Made by a program: the position numbers and the translations under genes. A stretch of DNA of 64,000 nt from RPQJ01 sp963793675 (GTDB taxonomy: Bacteria; Pseudomonadota; Gammaproteobacteria; Steroidobacterales; Steroidobacteraceae): NCBI GenBank assembly GCA_963793675.1, contig CAWCBA010000002.1, positions 682,001 through 746,000 of the forward strand, given 5' to 3'. The notes beneath the pieces were generated by a model. It worked only from the letters and a program-made list of their open reading frames with translations, did no database searches and was not told where the DNA came from. How positions within the stretch are numbered: the stretch's first letter is position 1; the number at the start of each line of letters is the position of its first letter. This document shows positions 8,172-18,805 of this stretch, in pieces.

Positions 8172-9224
8172 TCAGCGGCGCCGGAACAGGTAATGCGAGA
8201 CGAGCCATTCTTCGCCGCCGCGGTAGCCCCAGAGTTCCGCGCAGGACATGAAGAAGACGCGCCAGTACACCCACCACTTGCGGGCCTCGGCCTTGCCGTA
8301 AGTAGTCTCGAACAGGGGCAGGATCGCGGCCCGGGCCCGGTCCATGTTGGCGAGCCAGGCCTCGGCCGTCCGCTGGTAGTGCACGCCGGGAACGTGCCAG
8401 TGTTCGCGCAGCTGGAGGTCGGACTGGAAGTACAGCAGCAGGTCGTCGCTCGGCATGATGCCGCCGGTGAAGAAGTGTTTCGACATCCAGTCACCCGGCC
8501 CGTCCCCGGAGCCCGTGACCTCGAACGGGTAGGCGAACTCCTTGTGCGCGAAGATGTGCACGAACAGCGTGGCTTGCGGCCGCATCCAGCCGGCGATGCG
8601 CCGCAGCAGCGTCTCGTAATTGCGCATGTGCTCGAACATCTCGACCGAGACCACGCGGTCGAAGCGCCGCTCGGCCGGAAAGTCGAGCACGTTCGCGTCG
8701 CAGGTGATCACTTCGACGTTGCGCAGCCCGCGCTCGGCGGCGCGCGCGTCGATGAATTCCTTCTGCGTGCGCGAATTCGAAACCGCGGTGATGCGCGCAC
8801 CGGGAAAGTGCGCCGCCATCCACAGCGTGAGCGAGCCCCAGCCGCAACCGAGTTCGAGGATGTCCTCGCCATCGCGCAGCCGGGCGCGCTCGCAGGTGAG
8901 GTCGAGCATCGCGGCCTCGGCCTCGTCGAGGCTCGTGACGCCGTCGCGGAAGTAGCATGACGAATACTTGAGGTGCCGGCCGAGCACCGCTCGAAGAACG
9001 CGGTCGGCACTTCGTAGTGCTGCTCGTTGGCCTCGCGCGTGGCGATCGCGACCGGGCTCTCGCGCAACCGTTCGACCAGGCGCATCAGGTCGGCCTGCTG
9101 CACGTCGATGCGTGCTCTTGCGTTCGTCACGCAGGCGCTCGGTCAGCAGCCGGCGAATGCCGAACCGGATCACGGCATCGGGCAACAGGTCCCGCTCGAG
9201 CAGGCGCAGCGAGAGCGAAGGCAT
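8172..9224 (-). CDS. cyclopropane-fatty-acyl-phospholipid synthase family methyltransferase (two compensating frameshifts)
   Basis: SAM-dependent methyltransferase of the CFA synthase family. Clear motifs are EDILELGCGWGSLTLWMAAH (SAM loop), RITAVSNSRTQKEFI, VVSVEMFEHMRNYE and the C-terminal WWVYWRVFFMSCAELWGY. The frame leaves the true one near 9117 and returns near 8986 (a G lost in gagcggtgctc). Reading the middle in the second frame restores the family sequence RIDVQQADLMRLVERLRE and HYEVPTAFFERVLGRHLKYS. The corrected length is about 350 residues, at the short end for the family and without the long N-terminal domain of E. coli Cfa. It may act on phospholipid acyl chains, but related family members modify other lipids, so no symbol is given. 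Confidence 0.88.
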   Translation of the reverse strand: MPSLSLRLLERDLLPDAVIRFGIRRLLTERLRDERKSTHRRAAGRPDAPGRTVAREPGRDRHARGQRAALRSADRVLRAVLGRHLKYSSCYFRDGVTSLDEAEAAMLDLTCERARLRDGEDILELGCGWGSLTLWMAAHFPGARITAVSNSRTQKEFIDARAAERGLRNVEVITCDANVLDFPAERRFDRVVSVEMFEHMRNYETLLRRIAGWMRPQATLFVHIFAHKEFAYPFEVTGSGDGPGDWMSKHFFTGGIMPSDDLLLYFQSDLQLREHWHVPGVHYQRTAEAWLANMDRARAAILPLFETTYGKAEARKWWVYWRVFFMSCAELWGYRGGEEWLVSHYLFRRR

Positions 9225-9315
9225 GGGCGGTCTCTCAGTGGGCGCAGCAGCAGCTTGGCGCGATTCGGCCGTTCATGCAGGCCGGTTCGACGGGCGTGGT
9301 GGCGCGGATTCGGCG

Positions 9316-10135
9316 TCAGTCGCGGGCGTAGAGCGCGAAGCTGCCGTAACCGACGACGCGCTGGCTGTCCCCGGCGGTGTCGCCCGAGGTCCGGCGGTCC
9401 AGCAGGTGCACCTCGAGGTCGCGATGCCGCGCGACTTCCATCAGTCCGTTGATGCTGTCGGCCCCGCAGGCCTGCGATTCCGACAGGTCGCTGCGGCGCT
9501 CGACGATGCGCTGTGCAGTCTGCTGGTCGAGGGCCTGCGCCTCGATGTGGGTGTGATGATGGCTCAGGTCCGAACTGACCACTATCAGCGTCTCCGGGCC
9601 GCCCCAGACGGCCTCGAGCGCGCGTCCGACCTGCTCGGGTGGGGCGAGTCCCACCGCGATCGGCAGCAGGTCGAAGTCCGTGAGCACGCACTGCAGGAAG
9701 GGTACCTGCACCTCGAGCGAGTGCTCGAGCGCATGCGGCGCGTCCGCGATGCCCGCGAGCCCGAGTTCGCGCAGGCGCCGGCGGCCCTCATCGTTGACGC
9801 GGACCTGGCCGAACGGCGTCGAGAAGTAGTCGCACGAGGGCAGGGCGAGACCACGCATCTTGACCCGATGGCTCGGGCCCAGCAGCACTACGTGGCGGAT
9901 CGAGTCCGCTGCCGTCGTTCTCGAGCGTCCGGAACGCCGAGGCTGCGACTGCACCGGAATACGCATAACCCGCGTGCGGCACGACCAGCGCCTTCGGCAG
10001 GCGCGCGTCGGCCGTGCCGCCGCTGCCGAGCAGTGTCTGCAGGGCGCGACGGAGGCCGTCTGCGTCCTTGGGATAATAAAGGCCCGCCGCGGAAGAGGGC
10101 CGCACACCGCCTGGTTCTTTGTCCGGAGCCAGCAT
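9316..10135 (-). CDS. MEMO1-family protein (AmmeMemoRadiSam system protein B type), frameshifted
   Basis: Start chosen at the ATG giving MLAPDKEPGGVRPSSAAGLYYP, which has a GAGGGG-type ribosome site just upstream and matches the family N-terminus. The frame changes near 9912, between AASAFRTLE and IRHVVLLGPSHRVKMRG. Family hallmarks are VVPHAGYAYSG, LLGPSH, EHSLEVQVPFLQ, VVSSDLSHHH and a C-terminal YGSFALYARD. The MEMO fold is related to extradiol dioxygenases and carries conserved His residues, here in PHAGY, SLSH-like and EHSLE motifs. The companion AMMECR1 and radical-SAM genes are not in the window. It lies upstream of nadE in the same direction with a 147-bp interval. Biochemical function is not settled for this family. 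Confidence 0.85.
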
Positions 10136-10281
10136 TGCACCCCCTCGCGCATCGCGTGTCGCGTGTCGCGGATGACTATCTCGCGCCTCGTCCACTCGTC
10201 GCCAATCGTAGGAATACGCATCCAGTCCGGGGCAATTCCTACTGCGCGGCTGTACAAGTGCGCTCGCGCGCCGGGTGATGC

Positions 10282-12321
10282 CTAGCGCCGTCGAGATTCG
10301 CGCGACTTCGCTCGCAACGAGGCCGGCACGTTTGCGCGCAATTCATCGAGCCACACCGTTGCCGGCGAATCGCTGGGAGCGCGCCAGTCGCCGCGCGGGG
10401 AGAGCGACCCGCCCGAACCCACCTTCGGACCGTTCGGCATGGCCGAGCGCTTGAACTGGCTGCCCTGGAAGAACCGCTTGAGGAATACCTCGAGCCACCC
10501 GGTGATTACGCTGAGATCGTACGAACGCCGCTCGTCGAGCGGCACCGTGTCCGGCCACTCGCCGGCGCCGGCATCGCCCCACGCGCAATGCGCGAGGTAC
10601 GCGACCTTGCTCGGCCGGTAGCCGAAGCGGCTGATGTAATAGAGGTGGAAGTCCTGCAGTTCATACGGGCCGACGACGGCCTCGGACGATTGCTCCGGCT
10701 TGTCGCCCGCGCCCGGCACCAGCTCCGGCGAGATCGGCGTCTCGACGATGCGGGTCAGCACGTCGATCGTCGCGGCATCGAACTGTCGCGCGCCGACCAG
10801 CCAGCGAATCAGGTGCCGGATCAGCGTCTTCGGTACCGACGCATTCACGTTGTAGTGCGACATGTGGTCGCCCACGCCGTAGGTGGTGAAGCCGAGCGCC
10901 AGCTCCGACAGGTCTCCCGTGCCCAGCACGAGTGCGTTGTGCCGATTGGCGAGCCGGAACAGGTGCGAGGTACGTTCGCCGGCCTGCACGTTCTCGTAGG
11001 TGATGTCGTGGAGGGGTTCGCCCTGCGCGGCCGGATGACCGATGTGCTGCAGCATCAGTTCGGCGGACGGGCGGATGTCGATCTCGCCGGCCGTGATGCC
11101 AAGCGCCCGCATCAGCGCGTGCGCATTCTCGAACGTCTGGCGGCTGGTGCCGAAGCCAGGCAGCGTGTAGCCGAGAATATTGGTGCGCGGCAGGCCGAGC
11201 CGATCGAAGGCACGCACGGCGACCAGCGCGGCCTGCGTCGAATCGAGTCCGCCCGAGATGCCGATGACGACGCGCTTCAAGCCCGTGGCCGCGAGCCTTT
11301 TGCGCAGCGCCTCGACCTGGATGTCGTAGACCTCGGCACAGCGCTCGTCGCGACGCGCCGGGTCGGAAGGCACGTACGGAAACCGTTCGATGCGGCGATC
11401 GAGCCGCACGTGGCCTGCCGGCAGGTCGAGTTCGATTTCGATGCGTCGATAGTCCTCGAGTTGCCCGCGATGCGCCTGCACGCAGTCGCCAAAGGTTGTC
11501 CACCGCATGCGTTCCTGGCGCAGGTGGTCCAGGTCGAGGTCCGCCGTGATGAAGCCGCCCTGCAACGGAAAGCGCATCGATTCGGCCAGCCGTACGCCGT
11601 TCTCGTAGATGAGGGCGTGACCGTCCCAGGCCAGGTCGGTCGTCGATTCGCCAGGCCCGGCCGCCGAGTAGAGATAGCCCGCGACGCACTTTGCCGATTG
11701 CGAGGCGCATAGCAGCCGACGGTAATCGGCTTTGCCCACCGTGACGTCGCTCGCCGACAGGTTCGCGATCACCGTCGCCCCGGCCAGTGCGGCATAGGTG
11801 CTCGGCGGCAAAGGAGCCCAGACGTCCTCGCAGACTTCGAGGCCCAGCACGAAGCCGGGTACGTTCTTTGCCTCGAACAGCAAGCGGGTACCGAAGGGCA
11901 CCGTCTGCCCGAGCAGCCGGATCGACGTGGAAAGGGCCTGTGCCGCCGGCGCGAACTGTCGCTTCTCGTAGAACTCGCGGTAGTTGGGCAGATAGCTCTT
12001 GGGGACGGCACCCAACAGTTCCCCGCGGCGCAGTAGCACGGCACAGTTGAACAGCCGATCGTCCACCCGCAGCGGCATGCCCACCGCGAGGGTGATGGCG
12101 ATTTCCTTGCTGGCTTCGACCAGCGCGCTCAGGGCCTGGACCGACCCGTCGAGCAGGGCATCCTGCTGGAACAGGTCCTCGTTCGAGTACGCGGAGATTC
12201 CCAGTTCTGGAAATACCACCAGGATCGCTTGACTTGACGCTGCTTCGCGTGCGATCCGCACCATTTCGACGATGTTCGCAGCAGGGGAAGCTACTTCCAC
12301 GCCTGGGGTGGCTACGGCCAC
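10282..12321 (-). CDS. nadE: glutamine-dependent NAD(+) synthetase
   Basis: Final step of NAD biosynthesis: nicotinic acid adenine dinucleotide plus ATP and glutamine to NAD. About 680 residues, the size of the two-domain M. tuberculosis type. The N-terminal nitrilase-like glutaminase shows the triad environments VVFPELG (Glu), VPKSYLPNYREFYE (Lys) and LGLEVCEDVW (Cys). The synthetase domain shows the PP-loop GISGGLDST, GTGDLSELALG and YGVGDHMSHYNVNA. The annotated start is the GTG at 12321, but conserved family residues FHSIYRHGLVR continue in frame upstream to about 12354 with no ordinary start codon, so the true start probably lies up to 90 bp further out and a base error may hide it. Confidence 0.93.
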   Translation of the reverse strand: MAVATPGVEVASPAANIVEMVRIAREAASSQAILVVFPELGISAYSNEDLFQQDALLDGSVQALSALVEASKEIAITLAVGMPLRVDDRLFNCAVLLRRGELLGAVPKSYLPNYREFYEKRQFAPAAQALSTSIRLLGQTVPFGTRLLFEAKNVPGFVLGLEVCEDVWAPLPPSTYAALAGATVIANLSASDVTVGKADYRRLLCASQSAKCVAGYLYSAAGPGESTTDLAWDGHALIYENGVRLAESMRFPLQGGFITADLDLDHLRQERMRWTTFGDCVQAHRGQLEDYRRIEIELDLPAGHVRLDRRIERFPYVPSDPARRDERCAEVYDIQVEALRKRLAATGLKRVVIGISGGLDSTQAALVAVRAFDRLGLPRTNILGYTLPGFGTSRQTFENAHALMRALGITAGEIDIRPSAELMLQHIGHPAAQGEPLHDITYENVQAGERTSHLFRLANRHNALVLGTGDLSELALGFTTYGVGDHMSHYNVNASVPKTLIRHLIRWLVGARQFDAATIDVLTRIVETPISPELVPGAGDKPEQSSEAVVGPYELQDFHLYYISRFGYRPSKVAYLAHCAWGDAGAGEWPDTVPLDERRSYDLSVITGWLEVFLKRFFQGSQFKRSAMPNGPKVGSGGSLSPRGDWRAPSDSPATVWLDELRANVPASLRAKSRESRRR

Positions 12322-12546
12322 CCGGACCAGGCCGTGGCGGTAAATCGAATGGAAGGGCAGTTCCGAGAGCTTGCGGCACGCGGGGTCGGCGGGTTTCGAG
12401 GGTCGGGGGCATGCAGGGATCTCGTCCGGTCAGGCCGAAAGTGTCGGCTTCCGTGTCGGGGTGGGCAAGTGCGATTCTGCGACCTGGGCCACAGCGGACA
12501 GACCGTCGACGTGACTACTGTTCCCACCAGTCTGCAAGGAACCGTC

Positions 12547-12923
12547 GTGGCCACCTCCTTTCTTGACCGTGCCAAAGGCATGTTTTCGCGTGACGGTCCG
12601 GTCGCCGCCGCCAAGGCGCCGACAGCCCGTGGCGAAGAAGGTGACGCAGGCGTTTCATGCGGTGAGCATCCAGCCCGGCAACCGTTGCTGCCACGAGGCG
12701 CGGGCCCTGCAGGGCCAGCGCTTTCTTTCGCGTGAGGCACCGCCGTTGCCGCTCAGGAACTGCAATTGCGGCAACTGCACGTGCCTCTACCAGCACCACG
12801 ATGACCGCCGCGCCGGGCCTCGGCGTGCGCGCGACATGGGCGTGGCCATGGACGGCTGGACTGAAGTCGACAAGCGTGTCGACGCAGGGCCGCGGCCGCC
12901 GCAAGACCGACAAATCCAGCTGA
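12547..12923 (+). CDS. small conserved Cys-rich protein with CxC and HHDDRR motif (two frameshifts)
   Basis: A GTG start with AAGGA six bases upstream opens MATSFLDRAKGMFSRDGPVA. The frame changes near 12637 to KKVTQAFHAVSIQPGNRCCH...LQGQRFLSREAPPLPL, then CNCGNCTCLYQHHDDRRAGP, and again near 12895 to end GRGRRKTDKSS. The pattern FxxVSIxPG, CxCxxCxC, YxHHxDRR and a terminal GRGRR is one I associate with short conserved proteins of unknown function in gammaproteobacteria. The clustered Cys and His residues suggest metal binding. About 125 residues when corrected. It stands alone between nadE (divergent) and the GloC-like gene (convergent). Confidence 0.65.
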
Positions 12924-12935
12924 CCCGACTGCGGC

Positions 12936-13592
12936 TCAGCCGCGCCTGGAGGCGACGACCGCATCGCCTACGAACGGATTCGTCCGCCGTTCGTCCCCGA
13001 ACGTCGACATCGGCCCGTGCCCTGGCACGAAGCGTACGTCGTCGCCGAGCGTAAACAGCCTTTCACGAATCGAGCGGATCAGCGTGTCGTAGTCGCCGCC
13101 CGGGAAGTCGGTGCGGCCGATCGAGCCCGCGAACAGCACGTCACCGACGAATGCGATCTTGTCGGCGGCGCAGTGGAACGTCACGTGGCCCGGCGTGTGA
13201 CCCGGGCAATGCTGCACGTCGAATTCGACGTCGCCGACCTGCACCTTGTCGCCCTGGTCGAGCCATTGATCGGGCACGAAGCTTTCGCACTGCCCGAAGC
13301 CGAACATGCGGCCCTGCTCGGCGATACCGTCGATCCAGAACTGATCACCCGGGTGCGGGCCGATGATCGGCAGGTTCAGGTCGCGCGCGAGCTTTGCCGT
13401 GCCGCCCGCATGGTCGATGTGAGCGTGCGTCAGCAGGATCTTGGTCAGTTGCACGCCGTGCTTGCTGGCCGCGGCGAGCACCTTCTCGAGATCACCACCC
13501 GGGTCGATTACCGCACCTTCCATCGTGCGCGGGCACCAGACCAGCGAGCAGTTCTGGGCAAACGGCGTGACGGGAATGACTACAGCCTGCAC
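12936..13592 (-). CDS. gloC: metallo-beta-lactamase-fold hydrolase, YcbL/GloC type
   Basis: 218 residues. The metal motif THAHIDH (H56, H58, D60, H61) is followed by CPGHTPGHV and FVGDVLFAGSIGR with the bridging Asp, and a final VPGHGPMSTFGDERRTNPF. This pattern is typical of the short type II glyoxalase YcbL (GloC) of E. coli, which hydrolyses S-lactoylglutathione. It lacks the C-terminal glutathione-binding domain of GloB. The gene lies one base after the DUF502 gene, an operon. The substrate is assigned by family resemblance, so the symbol is tentative. Confidence 0.85.
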   Translation of the reverse strand: MQAVVIPVTPFAQNCSLVWCPRTMEGAVIDPGGDLEKVLAAASKHGVQLTKILLTHAHIDHAGGTAKLARDLNLPIIGPHPGDQFWIDGIAEQGRMFGFGQCESFVPDQWLDQGDKVQVGDVEFDVQHCPGHTPGHVTFHCAADKIAFVGDVLFAGSIGRTDFPGGDYDTLIRSIRERLFTLGDDVRFVPGHGPMSTFGDERRTNPFVGDAVVASRRG

Positions 13593-13593
13593 C

Positions 13594-14217
13594 TCAGCGG
13601 CTCCCGGTGGAGGCTTCCGGCAATTCCGCTGTCGAACTGCTGCGCACTCCGCCCATCAGCGCGATGCGCATGCCTTCCTCGACCGACAGCGCCGTAGTCT
13701 CGACCATGTCCCGCGGCACGAAGATCGTGTAGCCGCCGACCATGTAGCTCATCGGCAGGTAGACGGCGACCATGTCGCTGCCCGCCGGCGTCGAGCGCCG
13801 CAGCATCTCGTCCGATTCCGCCGTGACGAAGCCGATGACCTTGCCGGGGCCGAACTGCACCAGCACGACGCGACGCAGGTCGTTGCCGCGGCCCGACGAC
13901 GGAAAGAACCGCATGAAGTCGCGGATCGCGAGGTAGATGGTCCTGACCACCGGGATGCGCGCGAAGAACGCGTCCGACATCCGCAGCGCGCTGTTCACGA
14001 AGTAGGCGTTGACCGCGAGGCCGACGAAGTACAGCACCACCAGCCCGATCAGCAGCCCGAGGCCTGGCCAGTAGTACTGTTCCGGGACCAGCAGCTTGAT
14101 GACCTTGGAGAACAGCCGTTCGGCGGTGACCGCGAGCCAGTACACGACGTAGACGGTCAGCCCGATCGGCAGGATCGCCACGAGCCCTTTCAACACCGTA
14201 TTCCAGATCTTGCGCAT
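13594..14217 (-). CDS. DUF502-family inner-membrane protein
   Basis: The start was placed at MRKIWNTVLKGLVAILPIGL, 156 bp inside the longer open frame, because the family begins there and the upstream stretch overlaps the divergent promoter region. About 207 residues with two strong membrane helices (residues 10-35 and 50-75), then a soluble beta-rich domain (RRVVLVQFGPGKVIGFVTAE, VAVYLPMSYMVGGYTIFVP). DUF502 proteins are widespread integral membrane proteins of unknown function. It lies one base upstream of the GloC-like gene. The divergent neighbour dacB begins 98 bp away. Confidence 0.88.
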   Translation of the reverse strand: MRKIWNTVLKGLVAILPIGLTVYVVYWLAVTAERLFSKVIKLLVPEQYYWPGLGLLIGLVVLYFVGLAVNAYFVNSALRMSDAFFARIPVVRTIYLAIRDFMRFFPSSGRGNDLRRVVLVQFGPGKVIGFVTAESDEMLRRSTPAGSDMVAVYLPMSYMVGGYTIFVPRDMVETTALSVEEGMRIALMGGVRSSSTAELPEASTGSR

Positions 14218-14283
14218 GGTGTTCCTGCTGCTGACGGGCAGCGAGTATGCGTCAGCACTGCCGCGCGTCGCCACCGCATCGCT

Positions 14284-14289
14284 TATGAT
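14284..14289 (+). promoter_or_regulatory. candidate -10 element for dacB
   Basis: TATGAT followed by TCGC, 25 bp before the dacB ATG. No good -35 hexamer is visible at the usual spacing. The same TAnnAT-TCG arrangement recurs before several other genes in the window. Confidence 0.35.
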
Positions 14290-14314
14290 TCGCGGGCCTG
14301 CGAAATCGAGTTCG

Positions 14315-15766
14315 ATGCGACCCATCCTGCCCCGACTGCTGCTGTCCTGGCTGTTTTCCGCCGCGCTGCTCAACGCGCCAGGCGTCGCGGGCGCGCGCGA
14401 CCGCGATTACCTGCCGCCCGAAGTCGAGCAGGTCATGAAGCGGCAGAAAGTGCCGGGCACCAGCCTCAGCGTGTTCGTGCGCGAGGTCGGGCGCGAAGAG
14501 CCCCTGATCAGTTACAACTCGACCGTGCCGCGCAACCCGGCTTCGACGATGAAGGTCGTCACGACGTACTCGGCGCTCGAATCCCTCGGGCCCGCCTACA
14601 CGTGGCGGACTCGCGCATACGCCACCGGCCCGATCCGCAACCAGGTGCTCGACGGCGACCTCGTGCTGGTGGGTGGCGGCGATCCGTTCATGACGCACGA
14701 GCGCTGGTGGGCGTTCGTCAGTGGCTTGCGCCAGGCCGGCTTCGCCCGCATCGCAGGCGACGTCATCATCGACAACACCTACTTCGCGTCCCAGGGCGAC
14801 GATCGCGGCGCGTTCGACAATCGCCCGTACCGCTCGTACAACGTGCTCCCCGACGCATTGCTGGTGAATTTCCAGACGGTCACCATCAACGCGGTACCGG
14901 ATGCAGCCACGGGTTCCGTGCGGGTCAGCGCCAACCCCTGGCCCGCGAACCTGGCGATCGACAACAAGGTCCGCCTCGATCCGGGCGGGTGCAAGCGCGG
15001 CGCCGGAGGCATCGTGGTCGCGATGCCCGACGGTGCCAACGGCAACCGCGTCGAACTGGCGGGCCGGTACGCGGCAGGATGTGGCCAGTTCTCGGTGCCG
15101 CGCGCCGTCATGAAGGCGCCCGATTACGCATACGGCCTGTTCCGCACGTTCTGGCAGCAGTCGGGTGGGACGCTTGGCGGCGGCATGCGCCTCGGCGCGC
15201 TGCCGCCCGACGCGAAGCTGCTCTACTCGCACGAATCGCTGACGCTCGCCGAGGTGATCCGGCTCGTCAACAAGTACTCGAGCAACTCGATGGCGCGCGC
15301 GCTGTTCCTGACGATGGGCGCCGAGCGCTACCCGGGCCGCCCAGCCACGACCACCGCCGGTCGTGAGGCCGTCATGGCATTCCTGGCGCAGCACGGCATC
15401 GCCGCGCCGGAGCTCGTACTGGAGAACGGCTCGGGACTCTCCCGCAATGAACGCATCAGCGTCGCGACGATGGCCGAGGTGCTGCTGGCGGCCTACCGCA
15501 GTCAGTACATGCCCGAGTTCGCCGCGTCGCTGCCGCTGTCGGCCACCGACGGCACCCTCAAGCGCCGGTTCAAGGCGCCGGAAATGCAGGGCCGCTTGCG
15601 CATGAAGACCGGGTCGCTCGAGGACGTTGCGGCGCTCGCCGGTTTCGTCAATGCGGCGAGCGGGCGGACCTTCGTCACGGTCGTCATCGTCAATCACCCC
15701 ACGGCTGCGCAGGGCCCCGGCGAGGCGATCCAGGCGGCCCTCGTGCAGTGGGTCTTCGGGCAGTAA
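14315..15766 (+). CDS. dacB: D-alanyl-D-alanine carboxypeptidase/endopeptidase (PBP4 type)
   Basis: Peptidoglycan hydrolase of the S13 family, acting in the periplasm. The start is the ATG giving MRPILPRLLLSWLFSAALL, a signal peptide; an in-frame upstream ATG would overlap the divergent DUF502 gene. 483 residues. The serine-acyl-enzyme motifs are complete: STMK (S77, K80), SSNSMA as the SxN motif and MKTGSL as the KTG motif. The large insert between the first two motifs typical of PBP4 is present. Intact, with no frameshift. Monocistronic by position; the HIT gene has its own candidate -10 element. Confidence 0.93.
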   Translation: MRPILPRLLLSWLFSAALLNAPGVAGARDRDYLPPEVEQVMKRQKVPGTSLSVFVREVGREEPLISYNSTVPRNPASTMKVVTTYSALESLGPAYTWRTRAYATGPIRNQVLDGDLVLVGGGDPFMTHERWWAFVSGLRQAGFARIAGDVIIDNTYFASQGDDRGAFDNRPYRSYNVLPDALLVNFQTVTINAVPDAATGSVRVSANPWPANLAIDNKVRLDPGGCKRGAGGIVVAMPDGANGNRVELAGRYAAGCGQFSVPRAVMKAPDYAYGLFRTFWQQSGGTLGGGMRLGALPPDAKLLYSHESLTLAEVIRLVNKYSSNSMARALFLTMGAERYPGRPATTTAGREAVMAFLAQHGIAAPELVLENGSGLSRNERISVATMAEVLLAAYRSQYMPEFAASLPLSATDGTLKRRFKAPEMQGRLRMKTGSLEDVAALAGFVNAASGRTFVTVVIVNHPTAAQGPGEAIQAALVQWVFGQ

Positions 15767-15820
15767 CCGGCCGGTCTCGGCCTTTGTCGCATCGCTCCCG
15801 GGTCGTCGCGGGAACGCCGC

Positions 15821-15826
15821 TATAAT
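15821..15826 (+). promoter_or_regulatory. consensus -10 element upstream of the HIT gene
   Basis: A perfect TATAAT followed by CGAC, 37 bp before the ATG of the HIT-family gene. No convincing -35 hexamer sits 16-18 bp upstream, in a GC-rich stretch. Confidence 0.45.
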
Positions 15827-15862
15827 CGACCCAGGGCGGACGGGGAGCGGGGTTCCACCGAC

Positions 15863-16282
15863 ATGGCTTACGACACCAGCAACGTCTTCGCGCGGATCCT
15901 GCGCGGCGAGATCCCATCGCATAAGGTCCACGAGGACGAGCACACGCTCGCGTTCATGGACGTGATGCCGCAGGCGGACGGCCACACGCTCGTCATCCCC
16001 AAGGCTGCGGCCGAGAACATCCTCGACGTGCCGCCGGAGGCGCTCGCCGCGACCATCCTGACGACCCAACGCGTCGCCAAAGCCGTCAAGAAGGCTTTTG
16101 CGGCGCCCGGCATCCTGGTCGCACAGCTCAATGGCAGCGCTGCCGGCCAGTCGGTGTTCCACATTCATTTCCACGTGGTGCCGCGCCATGCGGGGCTCGA
16201 CTTGCGCTTCCACGCGCGCGACATGGCAGATCACAAACTGCTGGCGGAGCACGCCGCACGCGTGCGGGCCGCCCTCGATTGA
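15863..16282 (+). CDS. HIT-family nucleotide hydrolase
   Basis: 139 residues. The histidine triad is HIHFHVVPR (H100, H102, H104), preceded by QLNGSAAGQSVFH, as in Hint-type purine nucleoside phosphoramidases. The N-terminal SNVFARILRGEIPSHKVHED is the usual family start. Hint proteins hydrolyse adenosine phosphoramidates and aminoacyl-adenylates. An acetyl-CoA synthetase, which makes an acyl-adenylate, follows after 46 bp on the same strand; a functional link is possible but unproven. Confidence 0.92.
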   Translation: MAYDTSNVFARILRGEIPSHKVHEDEHTLAFMDVMPQADGHTLVIPKAAAENILDVPPEALAATILTTQRVAKAVKKAFAAPGILVAQLNGSAAGQSVFHIHFHVVPRHAGLDLRFHARDMADHKLLAEHAARVRAALD

Positions 16283-16328
16283 CGGTGCATGCGTCCCGGC
16301 ACGAGTCCGGGCGCAGGGGAGTATGACG

Positions 16329-18273
<1,945 letters not shown>

Positions 18274-18303
18274 CACTGTCGGCTCGCCCTCGTTGCAGGC
18301 AAC

Positions 18304-18342
18304 CGATCCGGTGCCTTTACCGGTGCTTGGAAAGGCAGACAC
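18304..18342 (+). repeat. repeat copy 1: half-unit with core
   Basis: CGATCCGGTGCCTTT (18304-18318) followed by the core GCTTGGAAAGGCAGACAC (18325-18342). The same 15-mer forms the arm of the hairpin at 18652-18721. No matching right arm is present, so this copy looks truncated. Confidence 0.75.
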
Positions 18343-18353
18343 ACGTTTCGGAG

Positions 18354-18433
18354 CAGGCGTTCGACCCGGCATGTCCTGTCGCGCTTGGAAAGGCAGACAC
18401 GCGCGCGACAGGACATGCCGGATCGAACGCCTG
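18354..18433 (+). repeat. repeat copy 2: long hairpin around the core
   Basis: Two 30-base arms (18354-18383 and 18404-18433) are reverse complements with one mismatch. The 20-base loop holds nearly all of the core GCTTGGAAAGGCAGACAC (18383-18400) in forward orientation. The arm contains CATGTCCTGTCGCG, different from the arms of copy 3, so arm and loop vary independently. Confidence 0.85.
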
Positions 18434-18448
18434 ACACAACGCGCCTGA

Positions 18449-18474
18449 GCCTTTTCCACCGAGCCGGAAAAGGC
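18449..18474. repeat. short hairpin, 9-bp stem
   Basis: GCCTTTTCC and GGAAAAGGC flank an 8-base loop. It lies 16 bp after repeat copy 2 and could help terminate transcription from acs, though there is no following T-run. Confidence 0.5.
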
Positions 18475-18651
18475 GCACGGCGCAAGCGGCTTCACCGTAT
18501 CGCGACCCAGCTTCCGGCGGGCCGCACGCAGCACGTAACGTGGGCGCATCTGTCTGGCTGCATGCGCCGTGCGGATCGTCGGGCGCGAGTAATGTCGCTA
18601 TTGCCGCTAGTGTTGCCGCCCGACGAGCCGCTCAGGTGCCGTCTCGCAAGT

Positions 18652-18721
18652 GGTCGATCCGGTGCCTTTCCCCGAGCGCGTGTCTGCCTTTCCAAGCTCG
18701 AGGAAAGGCACCGGATCGACC
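18652..18721 (-). repeat. repeat copy 3: hairpin with inverted core
   Basis: Perfect 20-base arms (18652-18671 and 18702-18721) flank a loop with the core in reverse orientation (18680-18697, reading GTGTCTGCCTTTCCAAGC on the plus strand). The arm contains the same CGATCCGGTGCCTTT found in copy 1. Confidence 0.85.
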
Positions 18722-18736
18722 GCCCGCAACTATCGT

Positions 18737-18750
18737 GTGTCTGCCTTTCC
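18737..18750 (-). repeat. repeat copy 4: partial inverted core
   Basis: GTGTCTGCCTTTCC, the inner 14 bases of the core in reverse orientation, without recognisable arms. Probably a remnant of the same repeat family. Confidence 0.6.
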
Positions 18751-18805
18751 GCTCGCCGGAAGAAGACAGGAACTGCGCCCCAACTTTCGCCTCGCCTCGC
18801 CGGAC

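Larger units (their letters stand above)
18274..18805. other. gene-free interval packed with hairpin repeats
   Basis: About 530 bp between acs and the convergent DUF456 gene. No convincing coding sequence is seen. It contains four copies of a core resembling GCTTGGAAAGGCAGACAC, two in each orientation, two of which sit in the loops of long hairpins, plus a separate 9-bp-stem hairpin at 18449-18474. Entries for the individual repeats follow. The middle part (about 18480-18650) shows nothing I can name. Confidence 0.8.

Noticed and set aside
18304..18750. Integron attC sites
   Set aside because: Some hairpin resemblance, but no RYYYAAC/GTTRRRY core sites and no integrase or cassette genes.
18274..18805. 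CRISPR array
   Set aside because: Repeats are palindromic, in both orientations and irregularly spaced, with no uniform spacers and no cas genes nearby.
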